Shown: positions 6,761 to 12,515 of the stretch, piece after piece
How the letters are laid out: the number at the start of each line of letters is the position of its first letter
Position numbering within the stretch: the stretch's first letter is position 1
Assembly (NCBI GenBank): GCA_002362145.1
Contig: DETX01000038.1
Span: 1 to 14,391 of the forward strand
Length of the DNA: 14,391 nt
DNA from: Clostridiales bacterium UBA3277
GTDB taxonomy: Bacteria; Bacillota; Clostridia; Oscillospirales; Oscillospiraceae
Direction of reading: 5' to 3'
Program-made: the position numbers and the translations under genes
Notes under the pieces: model-generated
The model's input: the letters and a program-made list of their open reading frames with translations, nothing else
Told to the model about the DNA's origin: nothing
Database searches by the model: none

Positions 6761-7240
6761 ATGAAACCACCGGCAGAGGTCCTGGCAAAGACTTACCTCA
6801 AAAATCTCTATGCGGCGGCATTCAGCGTGTGCCGGAATGTCCAGGACGCGGAGGACGTGGTCCAGGACACCCTGGTCGCGTACATGACCTGCAATCGCGA
6901 TTTTCAGTCGGAGGAGCACCTGCGGGCGTGGCTTCTCCGGATGGCCATCAACAAGGCCAAAAATAAGCGCCGGTCCCTGTTCCGGACGGTGCCATTGGAG
7001 GAATACGTGGAGACGCTGAGCTTTGAGACGGAGGAGGCCTCGGAGGTGTTTGGGGCGGTGATGAACCTTCCGAAAAGCTATCGGATTGTGATCCACCTGT
7101 ATTATTATGAGGACTACTCCGTGAAGGAAATCGCCGGAATTTTAAAGCTCCGCCCGGAGGCTGTCAAGACCAGGCTCTCCCGGGGCCGGGCCGTCCTGCG
7201 GACCCAACTAAAGGAGGTATGGGAAGATGACGAATCGTGA
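6761..7240 (+). CDS. ECF-type sigma-70 family RNA polymerase sigma factor
   Basis: The 159-aa protein has only sigma regions 2 and 4, as expected for an ECF sigma factor. Region 2 (about 10-75) contains DAEDVVQDTL (29-38), the core polymerase-binding motif. Region 4 (about 100-152) contains LPKSYRIVIHLYYYEDYSVKEIA and the helix-turn-helix around LRPEAVKTRLSRGRAVLR, which reads the -35 element. AAAGGAG precedes the ATG by 7 bases. The last 14 bases overlap the next gene, a membrane protein, which is the usual layout of an ECF sigma factor and its anti-sigma. The inducing stress is not evident; related pairs in Firmicutes often answer to cell-envelope damage. Autoregulation is likely given the candidate promoter at 6596-6626. 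Confidence 0.93.
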   Translation: MKPPAEVLAKTYLKNLYAAAFSVCRNVQDAEDVVQDTLVAYMTCNRDFQSEEHLRAWLLRMAINKAKNKRRSLFRTVPLEEYVETLSFETEEASEVFGAVMNLPKSYRIVIHLYYYEDYSVKEIAGILKLRPEAVKTRLSRGRAVLRTQLKEVWEDDES

Positions 7241-7826
7241 CCGGTACAAGCAGGCGTTTGCCGCCATCCCGATCTCCGACGATTTCTCTTTGGAGGCATT
7301 GCATATGAAAAAAATAAGTCAGAAGCGGGTATTAAGCCGGGTGGCGGCCATTGCGGCGGCCTGTGTGCTGCTCTTCGGCGGGGCGGCCACCGCCTACGCC
7401 GCCGATCTGGGCGGCATCCAGCGGACGGTCCAGATCTGGCTCCACGGGGAGATGACCCAAGCCGCCATCACCTTTGACGGCTCCGGCAGCTACGAGGGCA
7501 GCTATCTGGACGAAAACGGCCAGGAAAAGGAATTTGGCGGCGGCGGTGTGGCCTTTGAGGATGACGGCACGGCGCGCCCCCTCACCGAGGAGGAGCTCAT
7601 GGAGGAGCTGAACAGCCCCCAGATGTACACCCAGGAGGGCAGGACGATGATTTCCTGGAAAAATCAGGTCCTGGACATCACCGACAAGTTTGAAAACGGG
7701 GTCTGCTACGTCCTTCTGGAGGACGGGGAGGAAAGGCTCTACCTGACCGCCCGGGAAGGCGGCGGCTTCGCCTCCAGTCCCAGCAAGTATATAAGCCCCT
7801 CGGAATTTTCGACGAGCCCCGATTAA
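7227..7826 (+). CDS. Single-pass membrane protein, probable anti-sigma factor
   Basis: The 199-aa protein has a short basic cytoplasmic N-terminus (1-35), one membrane helix (about 36-58, rich in Ala/Val/Leu) and an outer domain of about 140 residues. That domain is Gly/Glu-rich with beta-like segments such as AAITFDGSGSYEGSY and CYVLLEDGEERLYL. The topology and the 14-base overlap with the sigma gene mark it as the likely anti-sigma regulator; it resembles DUF4179-type anti-sigma partners of Clostridia. There is no zinc-binding ZAS motif (H-x3-C-x2-C). The N-terminus begins DRYKQAFAAIPIS, a plausible sigma-binding helix, as inference. AAAGGAGG lies 9 bases before the ATG. A strong terminator follows. 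The outer ligand or protease control is unknown. Confidence 0.75.
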   Translation: MTNRDRYKQAFAAIPISDDFSLEALHMKKISQKRVLSRVAAIAAACVLLFGGAATAYAADLGGIQRTVQIWLHGEMTQAAITFDGSGSYEGSYLDENGQEKEFGGGGVAFEDDGTARPLTEEELMEELNSPQMYTQEGRTMISWKNQVLDITDKFENGVCYVLLEDGEERLYLTAREGGGFASSPSKYISPSEFSTSPD

Positions 7827-7832
7827 AGAAAC

Positions 7833-7867
7833 AGGTCCCCGGCGTTTCAGCGCCGGGGACCTTTGCT
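7833..7867. terminator. Bidirectional intrinsic terminator
   Basis: A perfect 12-bp stem (7833-7844 with 7851-7862) has loop TTTCAG and is followed by TTGCTGTTTTT on the + strand and by TTTCTTTAATC on the - strand. It lies between the converging anti-sigma gene and the PLP-enzyme gene. Confidence 0.85.
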
Positions 7868-7876
7868 GTTTTTCGG

Positions 7877-9214
7877 TTATTCCTCCACCACCGCCACGGT
7901 ATCGATGCCGTAGCGCCGGAAGAGAGAAATTTCCGCTTCTCCGATTCGTTCGCCGGAGACGGCGATGGGGATGGCCGGGGGGCAGCCCACGGTGGGGGCG
8001 GCGCAGATCCGGCCCAGGGCCTCCTCCACTGGCAGCCTTTTCTGGGGGGCAAAGACGGCCTCCCTGGGGGTCAGCACCGCCTCCCCGCCCAAACGGGGCA
8101 GGGGCAGGCCCTCGGCGGGGGCGTCCGTATTTTTCCCCAGGGCGTCCATGAGGGCGTCCAGATCCGCCTGGGTGGTCTCCGTGGAGACCATGAGCACCAG
8201 ATGCTCCCGGTCCGCGTATTCGCATTGGATGCTGCTTTTTCGCAGCAGGGCGGCCAAATCCTCCCCCGACCGGCGGCGGGTTGCCAGAATGGTGATTTTC
8301 AGAGGCTCCGCGGGGAAGAGGGACCAGCCGTTTTCCACCAGCCGGGCCTTCGTATCTGCCGCCAGGGCGGCGGTGTCCCGGAGCCGGGCGGCGTAGCCCT
8401 GGTCGAGATACCGGTTGCAAAGGTCCAGGGAGGCGAGGATGAGATAAGAGGGACTGGTGGAGCCGAAGAGGGCCATGGCCTGCTTGGCCCGGTCCGCCAG
8501 GTCCCTGGGGGCGTCCTTTCCCACGTGGAGATAGGCCCCCCCGGTGAGCACCGGCAGGGTTTTGTGGGCGGAGTCGCAGCACAAATCCGCCCCCAGGTCC
8601 ATGGGGTGGCGCTTTTCCGGCAGGAAGTGGAGATAGGCCCCGTGGGCGTTGTCCACCAGCAGGGGCACGCCGTACTTGTGGCAGACCCGGGCGATGTCCC
8701 CGATGGGATTTTCCCAGCCCAGATAGTCCGGAGAGGTCAGATACACCGCCGCCGGAGGATATTCGGCAGCGTTTAGGGCCGCCTCCACCTCCTCCGCCGT
8801 GACGGGGCAGGAGCACAGAGAACCGGAAGCGGCGGGATAGAGCCAGCGGACATCGGCATCGCACAGGGCCAGGGCGTAGAGAAAGGCCTTGTGGGCGTTC
8901 CGGGCGGCCAGGAGATAGGGCTGCCGGCCGGATTTTTCCCGGCTCACCGCCAGGTATACCATGGCCCGGATGCACTGGCTGGACCCCTCGGTGGAAAAGA
9001 CCGTCCGGCCGGCGCCGAAGAGGGCGGCGGCGTTTTCTTCACTTCGGGCGATGATGCCGTCGGCCTCGTACAGGGCGTCGGCCCCCGGGACCTCGGTGAT
9101 GTCCCGGTCCTCGCAGCCCAGAAAGAGGCGCCCCTTGTGGCCGGGCATATGCAGACGCACCGGGGCAGAGCCCCGGTACGCCTCGATAAAATCATAGATG
9201 GGGGTGTCCATCAT
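7877..9214 (-). CDS. Orn/Lys/Arg decarboxylase-family PLP enzyme
   Basis: The 445-aa protein belongs to fold-type I PLP enzymes of the Orn/Lys/Arg decarboxylase major-domain family (YaaO/SpeA-like). Signature stretches are LHMPGHKG (21-28), the substrate/PLP region AARNAHKAF (103-111), VDNAHGAYLHF (187-197, with Asp188 and His191) and the PLP lysine Lys218 in SAHKTLPVLTGG. The C-terminal domain is shorter than in full-length decarboxylases. I chose the ATG at 9214 because it overlaps the stop of the SCIFF maturase gene as ATGA; an upstream ATG at 9250 has no clear ribosome site. It is translationally coupled to the maturase and ends at the 7833 terminator. The substrate could be lysine, arginine or ornithine, or it could act on something else, since many clostridial members are unassigned. 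Confidence 0.88.
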   Translation of the reverse strand: MMDTPIYDFIEAYRGSAPVRLHMPGHKGRLFLGCEDRDITEVPGADALYEADGIIARSEENAAALFGAGRTVFSTEGSSQCIRAMVYLAVSREKSGRQPYLLAARNAHKAFLYALALCDADVRWLYPAASGSLCSCPVTAEEVEAALNAAEYPPAAVYLTSPDYLGWENPIGDIARVCHKYGVPLLVDNAHGAYLHFLPEKRHPMDLGADLCCDSAHKTLPVLTGGAYLHVGKDAPRDLADRAKQAMALFGSTSPSYLILASLDLCNRYLDQGYAARLRDTAALAADTKARLVENGWSLFPAEPLKITILATRRRSGEDLAALLRKSSIQCEYADREHLVLMVSTETTQADLDALMDALGKNTDAPAEGLPLPRLGGEAVLTPREAVFAPQKRLPVEEALGRICAAPTVGCPPAIPIAVSGERIGEAEISLFRRYGIDTVAVVEE

Positions 9215-10587
9215 CCCTGGTCCTCGGCGGCCTTGATCATGATGGCGCACTCGATGCGCTTTTTGAAGAGCTCACAGCCGGGCGCATAGACGCCCCGGAT
9301 GGAGCCGGTGGCGTGGTAGGCGTTGGCGGCGCAGCCGCCGGAGCAGTAGAGCTTGGCCCAGCAGTCGGCGCACTCGGGCCGGGCGTAGGCGTTGCAGCTG
9401 CGGAACTCCTCCCGCAGGGCCTCGTTGGTGACGCCCTGCCAGATGTCGCCCAGCTTGTAGGCCTCCTCGCCCACGAACTGGTGGCAGGGGTACAGATCGC
9501 CCCAGGGGGTCACGGCCATGTACTCCGTTCCCGAGCCGCAGCCGGAGATGCGCTTGTAGACGCAGGGCCCCCGGGTCAGGTCGATCATGTAGTGGTAGAA
9601 GGTAAAGCCCCGGCCCTCCCGATTTCTCTTGATCATTTCCTTTGCCAGAATTTCGTACTGCTCCTTGACGATGGTCAGATCCTCTGGGGTGAGAGCCATG
9701 GGGTCGTCGGGGGCGCAGACCACCGGCTCCATGCTGAGCTCTTGAAAGCCCAGATCCGCCATGTGGAACACGTCCTTCGTAAAGTCCGGGTTGCGGTGGG
9801 TGAAGGTGCCCCGCATATAGTAACTCTTCTCTCCCCGGGCGGCCACCAGCTTCTGGAACTTGGGCACGATCTTGTCGTAGCTGCCGTGACCGGCGTAGTC
9901 CACCCGGGTGGCGTCGTGGATTTCCTTCCGGCCGTCCAGGCTCAGCACCACGTTGCTCATTTCCTTGTTGCAGAAATCGATGACGTCGTCGTCGATGAGG
10001 ACGCCGTTGGTGGTCAGGGTGAAGCGGAAATTTTTGCCCTTCTCCTTCTCGATGGACCGGGCGTAGGCCACCAGGTCCTTCACCACCTGCCAGTTCATCA
10101 GCGGCTCGCCGCCGAAGAAGTCCACCTCCAGGTTGTGCCGGGAGCCGGAGTTCTCCACCAGAAAGTCCAGAGCCCGCTTGCCCACCTCGAAGGACATAAG
10201 GGCCCGCTGGCCATGGTACTTTCCCTGGCTGGCGAAGCAGTAGCTGCAATTTAAGTTGCAGGTGTGGGCCACGTGGAGACACAGGGCCTTGATGACGTTG
10301 CCGGACCGGGCCTTGAAGGTTCCGGCCTGAGGGGCGTAGGTGTCAGGGGTGTAGAGCTTGCCGCTCGTTACAAGGCTCTGGATGTCGGCGTAGCAGATTT
10401 CTAAGTCCTCTCTCGTCACGTCGGGACGGGAGGCGTATTTTGTGAGCATCTCCGCGATGATCCGCTCCCGGTCCCATTCAGGGTAGCGGGCGATCATGTC
10501 GTAGGCCACCTCGTCCACCACGTGGACGGAGCCGGAGCAGGTGTCCAGAACGATGTTGTAACCGTTTAATTTGTACTGATGAACCAT
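9211..10587 (-). CDS. SCIFF peptide maturase (thioether-forming radical SAM, SPASM type)
   Basis: This 458-aa radical SAM enzyme installs a thioether crosslink in the SCIFF peptide encoded just upstream. The N-terminal part (about 1-95) is the peptide-recognition (RRE-like) region. The 4Fe-4S SAM cluster motif C-x3-C-x2-C is Cys110, Cys114, Cys117 (HTCNLNCSYC), and GGEP (159-162) binds SAM. The C-terminal SPASM region carries auxiliary-cluster cysteines, including C-x2-C-x5-C-x3-C around ECADCWAKLYCSGGC. The ATG at 10587 follows AGAGGA by 6 bases and gives the standard MVHQYKLNGYNIVLD start. The longer open frame to 10713 lacks a ribosome site and runs through the attenuator region. The next gene, a PLP enzyme, overlaps by 4 bases. 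Confidence 0.95.
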   Translation of the reverse strand: MVHQYKLNGYNIVLDTCSGSVHVVDEVAYDMIARYPEWDRERIIAEMLTKYASRPDVTREDLEICYADIQSLVTSGKLYTPDTYAPQAGTFKARSGNVIKALCLHVAHTCNLNCSYCFASQGKYHGQRALMSFEVGKRALDFLVENSGSRHNLEVDFFGGEPLMNWQVVKDLVAYARSIEKEKGKNFRFTLTTNGVLIDDDVIDFCNKEMSNVVLSLDGRKEIHDATRVDYAGHGSYDKIVPKFQKLVAARGEKSYYMRGTFTHRNPDFTKDVFHMADLGFQELSMEPVVCAPDDPMALTPEDLTIVKEQYEILAKEMIKRNREGRGFTFYHYMIDLTRGPCVYKRISGCGSGTEYMAVTPWGDLYPCHQFVGEEAYKLGDIWQGVTNEALREEFRSCNAYARPECADCWAKLYCSGGCAANAYHATGSIRGVYAPGCELFKKRIECAIMIKAAEDQG

Positions 10588-10687
10588 GGGTATTCCTCTT
10601 TTTCTGATATGGAAAAGGCCCTGGGGAAATTTCGCCCGGGCCCTGTGTGGGCGTATGGCGGCGGGGGATGGCCCCGCCGGGCCGAAA

Positions 10688-10716
10688 AAAGTGCCGCAGC
10701 AACGGCGCGGCACTTT
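10688..10716 (-). terminator. Attenuator/terminator between SCIFF peptide and maturase
   Basis: A perfect 10-bp stem (10707-10716 with 10688-10697) has a 9-base loop. On the - strand it is followed by a run of T (complement of the A run at 10685-10690). It begins 16 bases after the SCIFF stop codon. It would let most transcripts stop after the peptide and a minority read on into the maturase. Confidence 0.85.
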
Positions 10717-10731
10717 CTTCTATCGTTAGAG

Positions 10732-10872
10732 TTACTTCTTCTCGCAGGTCTGGTTGGCCACGCCGCAGCTGGTCTTGCAGGCAGACTGGCAGGAGGTCTG
10801 GCACTCGCCGCAGCCGCCGTTCTTGGCGCTCTGGCACAGATCGCGGGTCTCCAGGGTCTTGATTCTCTCCAT
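10732..10872 (-). CDS. SCIFF family ranthipeptide precursor
   Basis: This 46-aa peptide gene was found by translating the - strand by hand. It starts MERIKTLETRDLC and has the SCIFF core QTSCQSACKTSC and a C-terminal NQTCEKK. SCIFF means six cysteines in forty-five residues; here there are seven: 13, 21, 24, 28, 32, 36 and 43. The extra one is Cys13. Position 37, after Cys36, is Gly, where SCIFF peptides I recall have Thr, the reported crosslink acceptor for Cys32. A weak GGAG lies 9 bases before the ATG. It is the first gene of the operon with its maturase, has its own promoter, and is followed by an attenuator. SCIFF peptides are nearly universal in Clostridia and their role is not settled. 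Confidence 0.96.
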   Translation of the reverse strand: MERIKTLETRDLCQSAKNGGCGECQTSCQSACKTSCGVANQTCEKK

Positions 10873-10932
10873 GATTCGCATCTCCATTTCGTTGAAATTT
10901 TAGATGTGGATATTACACCTATCTAGCATCCT

Positions 10933-10961
10933 ATTCTAGCACAAACATATCTCCGGGTCAA
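10933..10961 (-). promoter_or_regulatory. Promoter of the SCIFF operon
   Basis: On the - strand, TTGACC (10961-10956) and TAGAAT (10938-10933) are 17 bases apart, with TGC directly before the -10 (extended -10). Transcription would start near 10926, leaving a leader of about 54 bases. The -35 lies just past the stop codon of the radical SAM gene upstream. Confidence 0.78.
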
Positions 10962-10964
10962 GCG

Positions 10965-11822
10965 CTAAAAATCGGGAATGAAGCCCCGGTCCGCCGCCCC
11001 GGCCTCCTGGGTAAAGCCCTCAAGATCGTTGAGGTACATCCAGCTGAGCACCGCCTCAAATTCCTCCTGGGTGATGGGCCGGTCAAAGGGGGCGCTCAGG
11101 CCTCCCATGGGGGTGTACTGCCGCATGAGGCTCACCAGCACCTCCCCGGGAGCGAAATTCTCCCCAATCCAGTCTAAAACCCGCAGGGAATTTTCCACAC
11201 AGCCCGGCAGGATGAGATGGCGGATGACGGTGCCCCGGACCACCTTTTCCCCGGCCCAGCGCACCGGGCCCGTCTGGCGGACCATCTCCCGGATGGCCGC
11301 CGCGGCTGTGGGGAAATAGTCCGGCGCGCCGGAGAGAACCCCGGAGAGGGCGCTGTCGGCATATTTCAGATCCGGCAGATAGATGTCGATGTGCCCCGCC
11401 AGCTCCCGGAGGGTCTCCACCCGCTCGTAGCCGCCGCAGTTGTAGACCACGGGAACGCCCAGCTTCGGCGTCAGGGCCGGGAGGATGGTGGGAAGAAACT
11501 GAGTGGGGGTCACCAGGTCGATGTTCTCCGCCCCCTGGGCGATGAGGCTTTCAAAAAGCCGCCGAAGCTGATGGCTGTCCATGGCCGTGCCCCGGGGCCC
11601 GGCGCTGATGGCGGCGTTCTGGCAGAACTTGCAGCCCAGGGTGCAGCCGCCGAAAAACACCGCGCCGCTGCCCCCGGCCCCGGCAAGGACCGGCTCCTCC
11701 CACATATGGAGCATGCTTTTTGCCACCAGGGCCCCATCCGGGCACCGGCAGAAGCCCACGTCTCCCTTTGACCGGTCCACCCCGCAGGCTCTGGGGCAGA
11801 GGGTGCAGTTTTCATAAGTCAT
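10965..11822 (-). CDS. PflA/PflX-like radical SAM protein
   Basis: The 285-aa protein has the radical SAM cluster motif C-x3-C-x2-C at Cys60, Cys64, Cys67 (GGCTLGCKFC). It is preceded by an N-terminal cysteine region (6, 9, 13, 25, 27) that may hold a further Fe-S cluster or zinc. Overall it matches the COG1313-type uncharacterised Fe-S proteins (PflX-like) related to pyruvate formate-lyase activating enzymes. Other segments are VTPTQFLPTILPAL, YNCGGYE and IDIYLPDLKYAD. The ATG at 11822 has GGAAGG 8 bases upstream; a GTG at 11831 is possible but badly spaced. No glycyl radical enzyme gene is next to it, so it need not be an activase. It lies upstream of the SCIFF operon on the same strand, but the SCIFF genes have their own promoter, so a link is uncertain. 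Confidence 0.88.
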   Translation of the reverse strand: MTYENCTLCPRACGVDRSKGDVGFCRCPDGALVAKSMLHMWEEPVLAGAGGSGAVFFGGCTLGCKFCQNAAISAGPRGTAMDSHQLRRLFESLIAQGAENIDLVTPTQFLPTILPALTPKLGVPVVYNCGGYERVETLRELAGHIDIYLPDLKYADSALSGVLSGAPDYFPTAAAAIREMVRQTGPVRWAGEKVVRGTVIRHLILPGCVENSLRVLDWIGENFAPGEVLVSLMRQYTPMGGLSAPFDRPITQEEFEAVLSWMYLNDLEGFTQEAGAADRGFIPDF

Positions 11823-11842
11823 GGCATTCACCTTCCGGGGGT

Positions 11843-11871
11843 ATCATAGCAGTTTTTTCTCCTTTTCTCAA
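11843..11871 (-). promoter_or_regulatory. Candidate promoter of the PflX-like gene
   Basis: On the - strand, TTGAGA (11871-11866) and TATGAT (11848-11843) are 17 bases apart. Transcription would start near 11836, leaving a very short leader that just holds the GGAAGG site. Confidence 0.6.
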
Positions 11872-11879
11872 CCCCCGGC

Positions 11880-11908
11880 TTTACGTTTTGGGAAAACTGT
11901 GGTACAAT
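11880..11908 (+). promoter_or_regulatory. Candidate promoter of the GNAT gene
   Basis: TTTACG (11880-11885) and TACAAT (11903-11908) are spaced by 17 bases. The -35 is weak. It is divergent from the PflX-like promoter, with about 8 bases between the -35 elements, in a 115-base intergenic region. Confidence 0.6.
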
Positions 11909-11937
11909 GAGGCAAATTCAGAAAGAGGGAATTCACA

Positions 11938-12405
11938 ATGGACATTCGTTTCGCGGGGGAGGGAGACATCCCCGGCATGATCGACCTGCTCCGGCAGGTG
12001 GGGGAGGTGCACCACGCCATCCGGCCGGACCTCGTCCGGGCCGGGGCCCAGAAGTACGACGAGGCCGCCCTGAAAAAACTGCTGGCCGATCCCAATCGGC
12101 CGATTCTGGCGGCGGTGGAGGGGGAGGCGCTTCTGGGCTACGCCTTCTGCATCCTCCGGGAGACCCGGGACGACCCGGTGATGATGGACCGGAGGGTCCT
12201 CTACATTGACGATCTGTGCGTGGACGAAAATCAGAGGGGCCGGGGTGTGGCGAAGGCCCTCTATGACCGGGCGGTGGCGCTGGCCCGGGAGCTTCGCTGC
12301 GACGCCGTCACGCTGAACGTCTGGTGGGGCAACGACCGGGCCCTGGCCTTTTACAAAAAATGCGGCCTTCAGCCCCAGAAAATTGGAATGGAGTATATTT
12401 TCTAA
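11938..12405 (+). CDS. GNAT family N-acetyltransferase
   Basis: The 155-aa single-domain GNAT enzyme transfers an acetyl group from acetyl-CoA to an amine substrate. Motif A is QRGRGVA (99-105), the CoA pyrophosphate loop, preceded by the beta strand LYIDDLCVDE. Motif B is NDRALAFYKKCGL (132-144). AGAGGGA stands 7 bases before the ATG. The length is normal for the family. The acceptor cannot be told from sequence. The gene has its own candidate promoter. It is followed after 110 bases by the NFACT gene with no clear terminator between, so the two may share a transcript. Confidence 0.92.
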   Translation: MDIRFAGEGDIPGMIDLLRQVGEVHHAIRPDLVRAGAQKYDEAALKKLLADPNRPILAAVEGEALLGYAFCILRETRDDPVMMDRRVLYIDDLCVDENQRGRGVAKALYDRAVALARELRCDAVTLNVWWGNDRALAFYKKCGLQPQKIGMEYIF

Positions 12406-12515
12406 GAACGTGCCGTTCCCCCGCCCCTTCGGGGCAGCCGGGAAGGGCCTGCCTGGTTTCGCGGCGGGCCCCGCGGCACAGGAAGGGACGGAGCGATCCG
12501 GGAAGGAGAAAAACC
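12406..12515 (+). other. GC-rich intergenic spacer with short hairpins
   Basis: A 5-bp hairpin GCCCC-TTC-GGGGC (12423-12435) and other GC palindromes lie between the GNAT and NFACT genes. None has a U-tract. GGAAGGAG (12501-12508) is the ribosome site for the next gene. Confidence 0.5.

Noticed and set aside
7332..8975. 547-aa open frame on the - strand
   Set aside because: It crosses the bidirectional terminator at 7833, runs antisense to the anti-sigma gene and out of frame inside the PLP enzyme. Its Gly/Pro/Arg-rich translation matches no family.
10588..10713. N-terminal extension of the SCIFF maturase to 10713
   Set aside because: The extension would be translated through the attenuator region, has no ribosome site, and is absent from the family-typical start MVHQYKLNGYN.
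12423..12475. Terminator between the GNAT and rqcH genes
   Set aside because: Hairpins are short and lack any U-tract, so intrinsic termination is not supported.
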